This document shows positions 45,783 through 58,602 of a DNA stretch of 64,000 bases, one piece after another (position 1 is the first letter of the stretch; the number at the start of each line of letters is the position of its first letter). The stretch lies in the NCBI GenBank assembly GCA_029255685.2, contig CM055313.2:47882079-47946078 (forward strand), in the 5' to 3' direction. Below the pieces are notes generated by a model. The model was given only the letters and a program-made list of their open reading frames with translations, ran no database searches and was not told the DNA's origin. The position numbers and the translations under genes were made by a program. The stretch comes from Silene conica (Eukaryota > Streptophyta > Magnoliopsida > Caryophyllales > Caryophyllaceae).

Positions 45783-47067
45783 TGTTGGGAAATGTGTCCT
45801 CAACAATAGTGCGATCACGTAATTAAATCTCATAACGAGAATGCGCAAGGGATGATAAGAATTATTAGTCAACTGACCAACATTAATCGGTAATGATTGG
45901 CTAGCTAGAGTTTGACATTACTGTCGTATGACGGTGGTGGTCAGTTGATCCCTTTAGGTCACACCTTTAGGACAATTCCCTTAATTGATAAAATGATCAA
46001 ATGTATATTGATACGATTTGATCATATTCCTTAAACTCGTGTATCGAGAAATTAGAGGTTAAATCTTAATGTAAGATTTATGTTTAAAATTGAAACGTGT
46101 CAATTGTTAAACATTAAACGATATTTTAAGATATCGTAATTAGAATGAATTGGGTTGAAATTAATACAAAGGTTGTAAATCGTATTGACGATAAATGATC
46201 ATTTTACACTAGTAATTTCGAATTACTTATTAATTGAATAAATATGATTTATTTAATTATGTATAATATTTATGGGATAAATATTTACATGTTTCAAATG
46301 TACTAAAGTATTTTATAACTTAATGACATATAAGATGTCACACTTTATACAATTATACATTTGACAAATTGTAAAATGAAGTCCATATTATGGACTATAT
46401 GGCACGGCTAAGTGGTGATGGTTGTGTGGTTAATTAGTGTGTTAATTGCTCTTTAATCATTGCTTGAGACATTATTCTTGAGACACCAACCTATTAACCA
46501 CCCTAAATGCCTTGAGAAGAGAAGATGTCTCCTATTGAGACTCCCTAAGCCGGCTACCCTCTCCCCCATAAGCATGCTTATGATAATATGATTATCTTAT
46601 TGAAAGCATGATTGATATATATATGAGACATATGTCATACTCATTCTAGCTCTCTTCTTCTCCCTTTTGGCCGAAATATACTCACAAAGAAGAGAAATTA
46701 TACAACCTCAAAACTTATTATAAGATAATAAAAATTATACTAAGAGTAGTATTCATATATTATTCTAATTAGAGAGATTAGAATAAGTTTAAGGAAGAAA
46801 TCGATTCCTAGTCTAGCACAAACAAAGATTCGGTTTTAAGGGGTTGTCTTGGTGCATCTTTAAAGGAGGTATTCTAATTTGGGTACTTTGGAGGATCATC
46901 CTTGCCAAGCTTGGACCGTGTGTAAGGGTTCGATTTCTCCCTATTCCGCATTTTTAGCATGCATAAGATCTAATAAACAAGTTTATTATTTTGTTAATTA
47001 AAGGTTAATTATAGGGTTTTGTTAGTATGACTAAAATTAGTTTATGAGCAACTAGTTAAACCTAACA
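45783..47067 (+). mobile_element. Solo LTR of a second copia-type family (1285 bp)
   Basis: It begins TGTTGGGAAATGTGTCC and ends CCTAACA, with a perfect TSD gtttg at 45778-45782 and 47068-47072. LTR1 and LTR3 show the empty site. Its start resembles the outer LTR start of copia A and B (TGTTGGAGATTGTGTCC), so it is likely a related copia family. No interior and no credible frame are present. The + orientation is by that similarity. Confidence 0.88.
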
Positions 47068-48273
47068 GTTTGATTGTCGTGTCTGGGACATGCGTTGAGT
47101 TTTCGCCTATGAGTCCAGGCATGTTTGAGTGATCGCGTCAGGACATGCCTTAAGCTGGCCTCTGAGCCTGACGAGTAGAGCAACTGCACGACGGGGCAGT
47201 CAGGTTGTCATACCTTACCCGGAGTGCAGGTGTTTGGTGCTAGAACATGCGTTGAGTTTTCGCCTCTGACTCTAGTATCTTGTGATGTAGTAGGGGAACA
47301 TGCGTTGAGTTTTCGCCTCTGAGTTCCTTACTTTTGATTGTGAATTGAGTGCTATTCCATGCGTTGAGTTTTCGCCTCTGAGTCTAGTATCTCGTTGATA
47401 GACGGTCCATGCGTTGAGTTTTCGCCTCTGAGTCCTTGCTTGATATTGTGAACTTGGTATCTAGGTTATGCGTTAAGATGTCGCCTCTGAACCTTTTTAC
47501 TTGCTGAATGATTGGTATGTAGGTTATGTCTTAAGTTGACCGCTGAACCTTATACTTGCTGAGTTTATCTGCTTGCCTAGAGTTGGTACGGTGTCAGATA
47601 TAGATGTTGATAGTGATGAATTTGATACTTGACTTTGATATTGTTCATCCAAGGCATTGGACGACTCTTTAGTCAGTTTCGTAAATGGTTTGGACTGAAA
47701 GACCCCCCGACCGGGCAACCGGTAGGGAAACCGGCTCTCCTTCCAAATAGTTTCCGAAATTGGTTGAGAGCCGTGCATTAGTGATTGCAAGATAGTATGA
47801 GATCAGTTATTGAGATATTGATATACTTCACATGTTTATATATGTTGGAGTGTTCTGTTTGTATTCTGTGTTACGTGTCGTTACAAAAGGTGGCTAGGAG
47901 AACTTTAGTCACTCCCCACTGATTGTGGCGTACATGTTTTCATGTATGTAGGAACATGCAGGTTGGCCGGGGTTTGATGAGAGCTAGCGAGTGATGATCC
48001 ACTTGTCATCATATGACTTACACCTTTCGAGTAGCTCGACTCTAGTTTTGATACTGTTTATCTTTCGGTGCATGTAGGGATGTTCCATCCCAGGCTTTGT
48101 ATATATATGGTTCCGTACATAGAACTGTTATACTTATCTATTTTGTTTATATCAGTTCCCAGTTTCAGTTTTAATTCACCTCGCATGTTGTTTATGTTTA
48201 AAATGTTTTAATTCCGCTGCATTTTTTAGTACTTTGTGTGTTTTATATTTCCGCTTTCGCGAGGGGTTTTACA

Positions 48274-51200
48274 GTTGGTATCAGAGCATTATTGCCCCCG
48301 ACGCACTCATGTGACCCCCAACCTTAACTTGACCAAATAAACAAATAATGAATGAGAGATGGGGTAGATTTAAGGACTTATATTGTAGTCTGTTTGTGCC
48401 TTGTTAGGGATACGTCTAACAGTTTACTCTCTTATGATTGAAGAATGACAGAGCCAACCAATGATGAGAATGCTGAGACGTAAGCACTTATTCAAGCTCT
48501 TCAGGATTGCATAGCTAGGTCGTCTATGCCTTCCTCTTAATTTCAAACCTCGGGAAGTAACCAACCTGGAGGATTGGCTTGGATTGTCACCCAGATGTGG
48601 AGGAATGCCGCTAAGACATTCGACGGAGAGACTAGTGCTGCGACCCTCACCGCTTGGTTCTTTGACATGGAAAGGAACTTCATGATTTACTGTGTTCGTC
48701 CTGAGGATCAGACCCGAGTAGCATCTCAGTTCTTGGTTCGCGAAGCTAGGAGTTGGTGGTTGACGATCAACGCTCCTGCTACTCGTGACCCTACTTTCAC
48801 TTGGAGTAGTTTCAAGACTCTTCTTGGCATGAGGTTTTACCACAGGGACATCCGCCAAGATAAGATGACCGAGTTCATGAACCTTCGCCAAGGAGCCCTT
48901 TCTGTTCAGGCCTTCACCAATCGATTTGAGGAGCTAATCCACTTCGTCCCGCAGCTAGTTGAGAGAGAGGAAGACAAAGCCTATCTGTTTCAGAGCAAGC
49001 TTAATGCTAAGACTATGAGTGTAGCCAGTGGTGACTCGACTTCTTACTTCCAGAGTTACTACGGTGTCTTGCGAGCAGAGGACCCCTACCAGATCTATTG
49101 TGAAGGAGCTAGGACCTTCTCTCCTCCTCAACCGCATTTGCATGTATACCGAAGCGGGAGACCCCTTAGTCCTCCTGCTTCCTCCCCTCTTGGAATAAGG
49201 AAGCGTCCCCAGAAGAACAAGAAGTCCCAGAGAGCTAAGACTTCTTAAGTCCGGAGCATGAGCCTCCCATCGGACGTTCCCCTAAAGTGCTTCAAGTGCC
49301 GCAAGGATCTTCATCCTAGAGTTGACTGTTATGGTGACCCGTACCAATGCTTCACCTGCGAGGGATTTGGACACCGCTCTTTCGAGTGCCACGTAGGGAA
49401 TGTCGCCATCAACAGAGCTATATCACTATTGACCCTGAGGCTTCCCAGGATCGAGACATGGGACCCTCGACAGAAGCACCCCTAAAGTGTTTCAAGTGTC
49501 GCAAAGCCCTTCATCCTAGAGTTACCTGTGACGGTAATCCTTACTTATGCTATACCTGCAAGAAGCCTGGACATTGCTTCTTCGAGTGCCCCGAGAGGAA
49601 TACCTCTATTGACAGAGCTGTTACTACTCACCGAGGGCTGAGACCAGTGGAGCCGGAGCGGTTCGGAATCAAGCTGAGACTAGAGTTCACCCTGACCCAC
49701 CTACTGGTATGTTCATGCCTACCATCTAAGTTATGGTTGATGTACTTGTAGCTGTTAAGATCTTAGTCTCTTCCCTTAGACTCTTCTTGACCTTCCTTGA
49801 GAGCTATCATTGTGTTCTCTTGACTTCACCTAGTAGCTTGCTTATCCTGAAACACCTTTTGCGGTAACCTACCATAGACAGACTTGTGAATTTCTTGAGG
49901 TTAGCTGTAGACCGTTATTTGGAGAGTGTTGTTCTTTGAGGAAAACCTAAGGAGCTGAAGGAATGTGTTGTGGATCCTAGTGTCTATATGTTACTAATTC
50001 GAAGAGTAAGTGAACGATGAGATAATGGTGCTAGGTAGACTGTTATACATGGCTTTCGATGGAACTTAGGTGTGAGAACCCTGCGGAGTCATGGATGATT
50101 GTGAGTTTGTAATTGCCATTGGAGAGTTTAGAGGAACTTAGAGTAGTAAGAAATTTCGAGGATGTAGCTTGAGATACTGATGTTGACAGATAAGTAGATG
50201 AAGTAAGCTATTGCCGTTTAAACTTGAGGAACGAGAGTTGTTGGTGAATGTTTGAGAGTGTTGAAACATTTACAAAGGACTTATGGAATTGACTGAGTGT
50301 TCAACCTTAGATTACGTAATGGATTTTAGCGTTTTTCCATGGATGGACCTGAGAGGAATTTGAGAGCACATCACCGGATTTAGAATGGAATAGAATGATT
50401 CATTGAAGATGCAATTTCGGAAACGCGTTTGGTTTATGTATAACTATTTCGTGGGTTGTAATGCAAGTATGATACATATGACATATGGGTTTAATAGCCT
50501 GAGAGTTTGGTTGAATTGTCATTTAGGAGCCATCTGAGATTAGTTATCTAAGACCTTTGGGAATAAGTCATTTAAAGGATAATGTTGCTTTAGACTTCGA
50601 GGAACTTTGAGATCTGAATTGTTTTGAGGAACTTGTCATGAGGACCAGTCATAGACTTGATTGACTTGGAAGTTGTTACGTTGGAGAGACCTTACCTTGG
50701 AGTGTTCGCTTTATGGTAATAGATGATTTTAAGGAAACTTAGGATTTCGAAGTACTCCTATAGAGTAAATTTGATGGAATTGAACAACGTAGGACGAAAG
50801 AATATAGGTGATTTTGACTACGGCCTAACTGATTGAGAAGAGTTATGGTGATAGAATTCAGATTTAGAGTTTGGAAGTGCGTGAACCTTGGCCTGAGGTA
50901 TGTGTATTAGGCTTCCACCTTGCGTGAGAGTCCTTAACCATGACCAAACAGATTTTTGAGTGAACTGAATAAGAGTTTTGGAAACCTTCTTGTTGAGGGA
51001 TACCTTGTTTTGTGGATGAGATAGGGGTAAGAGGGACCGTGAAACCATTGTGAGCATCGAGGTCGCTGGAAACGTTTCCTCGGGATACTAGGGATCGTTG
51101 AAAGGATGTTTCGATTCGGATGAGTGGTTAGCATACCCATGTTTGGCAAAGGTTATCGTCTTCTTTAACCTTCGACTTGTCTGTTCCGTTCCTTCAACCC

Positions 51201-51841
51201 TCCTTTTTGTGTTATGACAACCGCGAGGCTTGAAACCCCTAATCCTTCATGCTGAAAATAAGAGCTGTGTCTGTTTCCGCGCTCTCAAACGTCTTTTTTG
51301 AAATTTGTTCCCCTATTGGTTAACTTTAAATCCACTGTTTTTGGAAAAAGCTTAGTTGTTTTGAGAATTTGAGACTGCTTTCTCTTCTGTTAGAAGCGAC
51401 TTTTAGTCATTGTTACAATTTTACTTTTTCAAGAATTTGAGAGTAGTGGTTCATTTGAAGAAAAACTTGGTTTTAAGGAACGTAACGTTTTACGATTTTG
51501 TCGCATTTCAGCGTTGACTGCCACTAGAACTTGTTAATGGAGACGTCTGATAACCTGTGCTGTGCTTATTAATACCGAATCAATCCAAATTTGAACCTTA
51601 TTTGAACTAATTTTGGGGCTTGTCTCAGATTTGGAATGTCGGACTCTTGAATACGTAACAAGAATCCCAATATCCATTGACAAGACTTGTGCCTTGAAAT
51701 CTTTTACTGCTTGGGACCTTTTTGAAAGATAAAGTTTTGGGTTATCATAACCCGTGTGATACATTTTGGAAGTTAGAGTTGTTTTCGTACTTACTTCTAC
51801 CTTCGAGTTTCGAGGACGAAACTTTTTGAAGACTGGGTGAT
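48274..51841 (+). other. Interior 2 of the dimer (gag-only)
   Basis: Primer site at 48276-48287, gag at 48445-49751, then non-coding to the junction before LTR3 at 51842. Length is within 1 bp of interior 1. No pol. Confidence 0.85.
48445..49751 (+). pseudogene. Gag of dimer unit 2, with stops
   Basis: It has the same start and the same early TAA (48481-48483) as unit 1, plus extra stops in the same frame at 48538-48540 and 49246-49248. The gag core and both zinc blocks are present (near 49288-49390 and 49490-49590). The end differs from unit 1 by a small deletion near 49636 that shifts the last codons. The shared early stop predates the duplication. Confidence 0.85.
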
Positions 51842-54788
51842 TGTAACATCCCATATTTCGTGATTTATATTTTAAAGGTTTTTAATTATTTTAAGTGATA
51901 AAATAATATCTTAATAATTTATTGAGAAGTATTTTAATAAATCGTAAGATCCGTCTTAAGAACCTTAAGTCCTTAAGACGAACTTAACTTGGCAAGTAGT
52001 CTGTATCATAAGAACCCGTTCACATTTCAAAGGTCCGTTCCATTTAAACGGAAAGGACAATATAAACCCCTAAACCCTCATTGAATGTCGACATTTTCAC
52101 ATTCTCAAAATAAGAACATTGTCATCTTCATATCTCATTTCCTCCTTAAAACTCAATCTTTTAATCCATTTTTCTTCATCATCCGGACTCCAAATCAAGG
52201 TAATGTGTACATTTTTGGAATCCTCATGAAATTTGCAAGTCATATGTCACTTCCAATTTTCGTTTCCTTTAATTCGAAAATTGGCCTCTTTTGGTAGAAT
52301 CCATCTTTTAAGCTCTAAACTCCGTCTTTCTTGTCTTAGGTGAAGGATTAGACGACCCTAGTGTGGATAGCTACGTGGTGGAAGAGGAGCTTTGATCGGA
52401 ATTTGCTTTTAAGGTGACGATAATGAGAAACTCGGCCTTTATTGTGATATTAGCACTTTACATGTTTAGGATGGGTTAGGTTTCTGATTTTTCACGTTAT
52501 TGTTGCTAATGAGACTTAGTATCATGCTAGGAATCCTTGCTAAAGACCTTCATATGATTTGTTTATGCTATACTTGCTTGTTGTTAAATTTCAGAAATTT
52601 GTATGCTTGCGACGGATACAAAGATTTATCTTATTGAGGCTTATTTGTGGAAATTAACGGTTGTATTGGATGTATTTAATGATTATACATGCTGGGTAAA
52701 CATTTGATGTTGCGATTTTAGAAGCCTTGAATCGTTTAGAGAAGTTTTGTATATTGGGTAGAATTGCGTTTCACGTACAGGAGACTCTGAGCCGGTAGGC
52801 TGACCGGCAGGCTGACCGGCAGCCGGTCGGCCGGCTCAGAGTCGGGGTGTGTTTTGTTTTCGTGTGTTCAGGAATTTAGGAGTCAGGTTCCTGAGCCGAT
52901 AGGTCGGCCGCCGGTCGACCGGCTCAGGATACCTCTTGAGTGTTCGTGAAAATTTTCAAAGGCTTGGGAAGTGACTCCCAGCCGGCATACCGACAGCCGG
53001 TACACCAGCTGAGTGTCACTCCTTATGTTTTGGTTTCTTAAAGATTGGCTATGGGAAGGGACTCCCAGCCGGCTGGCCGGCGGATGGTTTACCGGCTGAG
53101 AGCCTCTTCTCATTCATTCCATATTTTTGTAAAGGCTTATGGGAAGGGACTCCCAGCCGGTGGGTCGGCAGACGGTCTGGGACTGGCTGAGAGCCCCTGT
53201 TCTCATTGTTTTGCTTATAACTTTCAAACGATTATTCGGTTTTGTTTGAGATTCGTTCCGTGTACCTTTGAAGTGTGTATGAGGTCCCCGTAGGATGGGT
53301 GACACTATATTGGGTTCGGGAATGGAGTGAGGATAGAGACCCCCCGGTCGGGTAACCAAAAGGGAAACCGGCTCTCCCTCAACTTAGTTTCCGGGATCAA
53401 TTAAGTGTTGGTTAGTGATGTAAGAGATAAGAGCTAAAGTTTAGTTTAAAGTTGAATGCTTATAGTAAAGCGTATTAAGTTATGTGTTAAGATGTCGCCT
53501 CTGAACTTAGTACGTAGAATGTTTGTCACATATAGGGGTATGCATTAAGGTGTCGCCTCTGAGCCCTATATGTGTTTGTTTTTCGTGTATGGAGGTATGC
53601 GTTAAGGTGTCGCCTCTGAGCTCCATACATGTTTGATTGTCGTGTCTGGGACATGCGTTGAGTTTTCGCCTCTGAGTCCAGGCATGTTTGAGTGATCGCG
53701 TCAGGACATGCCTTAAGCTGGCCTCTGAGCCTGACGAGTAGAGCAACTGCACGACGGGGCAGTCACGTTGTCATACCTTACCCGGAGTTCAGGTGTTTGG
53801 TGCTAGAACATGCGTTGAGTTTTCGCCTCTGAGTATAGTATCTTGTGATGTAGTAGGGGATCATGCGTTGAGTTTTCGCCTCTGAGTTCCTTACTTTTGA
53901 TTGAGAATTGAGTGCTAGTCCATGCGTTGAGTTTTCGCCTCTGATTCCTTGCTTGATATTGTGAACTTAGTATCTAGGTTATGCGTTAAGATGTCGCCTC
54001 TGAACCTTTTTACTTGCTGAATAATTGGTATGTAGGTTATGTCTTAAGTTGACCGCTGAACCTTATACTTGCTGAGTTTATCTGCTTGCCTAGAGTTGGT
54101 ACGGTGTCAGATATAGATGTTGATAGTGATGAATTTGATACCTTGACTTTGATATTGTTCATCCAAGGCATTGGATGACTCTTTAGTTAGTTTCGTAAAT
54201 GGTTTGGACTGAAAGACCCCCCGACCGGGCAACCGGTAGGGAAACCGGCTCTCCTTCCAAATAGTTTCCGAAGTTGGTTGAGAGTCGTGCATTAGTGATT
54301 ACATGATAGTATGAGATCATTTATTGAGATATTGATATACTTCACATGTTTATATATGTTGTAGTGTTTTGTTTGTATTCTGTGTTACGTGTCGTTACAA
54401 AAGGTGGCTAGGAGAACTCTACTCACTCCCCACTGATTGTTGCGTACATGTTTTCTTGTATGTAGGTACATGCAGGTTGGCCGGGGTTTGGTGAGAGCTA
54501 GCGAGTGATGATCCACTTGTCATCATATGACTTACACTTTTCGAGTAGCTAGACTCTAGTTTTGATACTGTTTATCTTTTGGTGCCTGTAGGGATGTTCC
54601 ATCCCAGGCTTTGTATATATATGGTTTCCGTACTTAGAACTGTTATACTTATCTATTTTGTTTATATCAGTTCTCAGTTTCAGTTTTAATTGACCTCGCA
54701 TGTTGTTTATGTTTAAAAAGTTTTAATTCCGCTGCATTTTTTAGTACTTTGTGTGTTTTATATTTCCGCTTTCGCGAGGGGTTTTACA
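51842..54788 (+). repeat. LTR3 of the dimer
   Basis: 2947 bp, uninterrupted, from TGTAACATCCC to GGGGTTTTACA, followed by the TSD ggtcc. It has a small local duplication (ggctgaccggca twice near 52797-52820) and one fewer minisatellite unit near 53930. Confidence 0.93.
52200..52339 (+). other. 140-nt GT...AG intron-like segment in LTR3
   Basis: aaatcaag precedes gtaatgtg, and ttgtcttag precedes gtgaagga. Fifth instance in the window. Confidence 0.55.
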
Positions 54789-54829
54789 GGTCCACCGGCT
54801 GAGACATCTTTTGTCACTAGTAGAAAAAC

Positions 54830-55330
54830 CCCCTATAGCGGCGGTTGTAAATGGGCTTTTTACGGCGGTTCTTACAATTCTTGTTGCGCCGTTTATTTTG
54901 GCGTCGTTTAGCCTTTGCGGCGGTTGTGCAACCACCGTTAAAAGTGACCAATTGTGGCGGTTTTAAAACAGAACCGCCGAATTAGGTTTATATAATACGA
55001 CGGTTTTTAAACAGAACCGTCGTGTTAGGTTTATATATAACGACGGTTTTTATTCAGAACCGTCGTCTTAGGTTTATATAAAACAACGGTTTTTATACAG
55101 AACCGTTGTTTTTGGTTTATATACAACGACAGTTCTGTAAATACAATCGCCGGTTTTGGTTTAAATAAAACGACGGTTTTTTAAAAAAACCGTCGTGTTA
55201 GGTTTATATAAAACGACGGCTTATTAAAAGAACCATCATGTTAGGTTTATATAAAACAGTGGTTTGTAAATACAACCGTCGTTTTAAGTTTATATTAAAC
55301 GACGATTTTTTAACCCAACCGCCGTTAAAA
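54830..55330. repeat. CACTA left subterminal repeats
   Basis: About ten units with a period near 45 bp contain ggtttatataaaacgacgg and aaccgtcg in inverted pairs. The right end has the same words at lower density. Confidence 0.85.
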
Positions 55331-56161
55331 ACATTTATAATTTTATTTTAAAGATAATTATTTTCTACGAAAATTTCAGAAGCACTTCCCCATAAATTTG
55401 ATAATCCCAAATATTACTTAAATAAAATGAAACCTGTCAACAGAAATGTAACCACATTTACAATATTTCAAACACAATCCAGTTTTACATCAATCTCGCA
55501 TAGATCACAACCAACATAAAAATAACATCAACATCCATATTACCAAAGATAACTATAAGCGTATGAATAACATACATCCCAAAATCAATCTACTATAAGT
55601 TAACTATAAGCGTATAAATATTCTTGAGCTTCTTCCGGGGCTCAGGTTCAGGTCCCAATTGTACCTGAAACGTACACAAATTCGTGTAAGAGGCTCTGTC
55701 TAAATGTCAAGCTAACTGGATGCAAGCAAAATATTCTTGAGCTTCTGTAACTGCTATTATAGTTAAAATCATTGCACTTTGATGATGACCTGTGTAAGAG
55801 CAGTGTCTGCACAGTTCCAATGGGAGGCAAAGTAATTGAGTATGCAACGTTCAAGTTCTTCAACAAGCTTGATGAAAAGTGAATCGCCATCAGGCTCGTT
55901 AGAGAAGAAAATGTAAATGTTCTCCTTAAATCCTTATCTCTTGTTTATGTAATCAGATGCCTACTTGTAGATTTTAGGGTATTGGCTTTTGTCAGGAAAT
56001 CTGAGTATGCAACGTTCAAGTCCATGCACGTAAAGAGACATTTGGGTGTATATAGGTAAACCTTGTAAAACTAACAGACCAAACCCGAAAAGAAAAGCCA
56101 TAAGTAGTTGTAAACCTGAATGGACCAGACTAACAAATGACTAACCTGAAACAAAACCTTG

Positions 56162-56540
56162 TCAATCACGGCCCTGAAACTTGACATAACTAACCTGAGT
56201 ACTGACCCATCTGCATATTCGAAGATGACACAAACATAGACCGACCCAAATGGCTGAACCAACACAAAAGTTCATCAGTACAACAACCATACTATCTATC
56301 GTAGAAAAATATCCTCCGTACCAGTGCACTAGTTGCATTTTCACTCTGTTGGTATAAATGCAATTAGAAAATATGTGCTCAATGGTTTCAGGCTGCCTCT
56401 GACAGAGGACACAAAGTTCATCAGTACAACAACCAATACTGTATAGTTTACTTTTCACATTCATACCTTATTGTAGTCCAAGCCTAGTAACCATCGAATG
56501 TTTTGGGATGTTCCAACTATTCCAGACTAAGGCAAATCAA
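56162..56540 (-). pseudogene. LINE zf-RVT domain remnant
   Basis: On the minus strand WNSWNIPKHSMVTRL-like codons precede a 100-codon frame with CVLCQRQPETIEHIFSNCIY, the Cys/His pattern of the C-terminal domain of plant L1-type reverse transcriptases. A stop separates the two parts. It is short, broken, and without a visible poly(A) or TSD, so it is an old fragment. Confidence 0.7.
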
Positions 56541-57668
56541 TCATGTTGGAATTCATAATAATTCTTATTAATAACATAAATTAGTAAACCAAAATCGATA
56601 TAATATCATAGATCAAGATATTTGTAACAAAATTCTAAACATGAAACAATCCTTATCCCTAACCTGAGTTTTATCTTAGAGTTCAGCAAGGCCGAGTTCA
56701 GAGTTAAGCAAGGCAGTTTCGCTTGTTGAACTTACTGATCGATGACATAGTTGCCTTCGACTCTCTCTATCATTGAAGACACTACAGAATGAATTGCCAT
56801 GAAAATAGAAAAATAATCAAAAACAAAAGGATGTATTGAGTGAGAACTTACCATGATTAAGGCAATATTAATCCCCACAAGAACCCTATAACAAATTCCA
56901 GTGACATACCCGACTTGCAAAAGACAGATCAGTCAGAATCACCATCATCAAAGTGAACAGACAATATTAATCCCCACAAGAAGCCTATAACATTTTTTTT
57001 CCTTCTTTTTGCAGGGGTCACGAGGGAACCTTAAGTGAAGAATTATCAACCAATGAATATTTGAGTCGATATTTCTTCTAGGTAGGCATTGTGAAATTAC
57101 TACGGCGGTTATAAATGGCCTTTACACTGCTAAACTCCTCAGCTTAGCCAAATGTATGAGTGAGCCAGGCAGGTGACTTTGTCAACAGACTGGACAACCC
57201 CAACTAAGAATACCAGCTCAATCCCCCCTCCCCCCACACACAAAAAAAAAACAGAAAAAACATGGCTTGAATTTCTTTTGCCTGTAACTAATGATATGCT
57301 CCTAAAGTTAGCCAAATGCACTGGTGGGATAGGGGCAGACCCACCTTTGTATTATCCTACAAAAGTACAAATACAACAACCCATGGAGATTTATCAGAAT
57401 AGCGAACAAAAGCGGTTGACAAACTTACACGCTTACCTCTCTATCTAGCAAGATCATAGTAGCCTAAATAATGAAAATTGACAACAAGCAAAATGTGCAT
57501 CCTACGATAAGTTACGGTAAGAAGTGGTGCGGATATAAAGGTCAGGGTGAACTTATAACGTTTCATATTGAAAGTTCACCCTAAATCCTTGAAACGTCAC
57601 CATGCTTACCATATTTTACTGTAGAACGGCCTTACCCAAAACTTGCTCTCGATATAGTACAAACTAAA

Positions 57669-58602
57669 TATCAGTTACATCGTCAGATGTGTTGACAGGA
57701 TCTTCAAGCCGCATCTTGTCTACAATCTCCGATACGCAAAGTGAAGCCTTGCCTTTTCCCCTTACATTTGGAATTACACCAAACGACAACTATGAACACC
57801 AAAAAAATTAAATTTAAGAAGCAAGAGTGACAACATTAAAATCACTCGATATCAGTAAGTGTACTAATATAAAAATCAACTAGGTCATCAAACATGAATT
57901 TTTTTGGTATCTGATGGAACCAATGACATAAAACTTTGGCTATCAAATAAAACGAAATAAAGCAAAATGGAAAACTAAGATGTCTACATTTGTTAGATAG
58001 TATCATACCATTTGTTTTAAAGGTGAACTTTTTGAAGTAAAAGTAGATCGAGCCATAGAGAGGTAGAGGGAGCATAACCTTAACAGCCTGCAAGGACTGC
58101 AACACAGAACATAAATCGGACAGACTACAAGATCAAGTAACAATAAACGAAAATTGAAGATTGGAAAACCTATTGACAAAGATGAGTAGAAGACAGTAAC
58201 CCTTCTAAAAATGAAACACAAATAAAAAGAATTTGAGAGATATAAGTAACGAAGATGATAAATCAGGTAATCTCTATCAATTGTTACTCCTTGATTATGT
58301 AAGATTCTAAAGAACGAACCTTTGGCAGAAACTCCGTGACAATCATCATTGGTGTAAATTAAAATTAAATTCTGAAATAGAACAAATAAAATCCCAAATT
58401 TTCTTTACCCTAATTCATAAAAAAACATATGTAAATTAAAATTAAATTCTGATTGACAATAACCATATAATAAATCAACAACACACATCCTTAACTATAC
58501 CAATTATTATTAAACAACATATAAAACACAAATTAAAAGAAAAAAATAGCTTTACAAAAGAAGAATATTAACCTTTAAATCAAGAGTAGTGAACTGGAGC
58601 AT
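57669..58602 (-). pseudogene. Possible captured gene exons (identity unknown)
   Basis: On the minus strand: ATG at 58602 with MLQFTTLDLK then a GT donor at 58572; an exon with AVKVMLPLPLYGSIYFYFKK after an AG near 58095 and a GT after ACAAATG near 58012; FMFDDLVDFYISTLTDIE near 57900-57845; and PNVRGKGKASLCVSEIVDKM through to a stop near 57669. These read like exons separated by AT-rich introns, as in gene fragments picked up by CACTA elements. I do not recognise the source gene, and the phases do not all join cleanly. Confidence 0.35.

Larger units (their letters stand above)
44009..48273 (+). repeat. LTR2 of the dimer, with a copia-type solo LTR inside
   Basis: The pieces are 44009-45782 and 47073-48273 (2975 bp net). 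It shows the uninterrupted target sites of copia A (ggtctgggacc, near 45322) and copia B (ctctagttttgat, near 48040), which confirms both insertions in LTR1. Confidence 0.93.
20104..54788 (+). mobile_element. Tandem dimer of a gag-only gypsy element (LTR-interior-LTR-interior-LTR)
   Basis: Three LTRs begin TGTAACATCCC (20104, 44009, 51842) and end GGGGTTTTACA (40441, 48273, 54788). The interiors are 40442-44008 (3567 bp) and 48274-51841 (3568 bp). The outer flanks carry one perfect TSD, ggtcc, at 20099-20103 and 54789-54793, and nothing lies between units, so the whole is a single insertion in tandem form. Without later insertions the LTRs are about 2976, 2975 and 2947 bp. Neither interior encodes pol, so the family depends on an autonomous relative. 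Unequal recombination between LTRs of sister copies is the likely origin. Confidence 0.9.
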
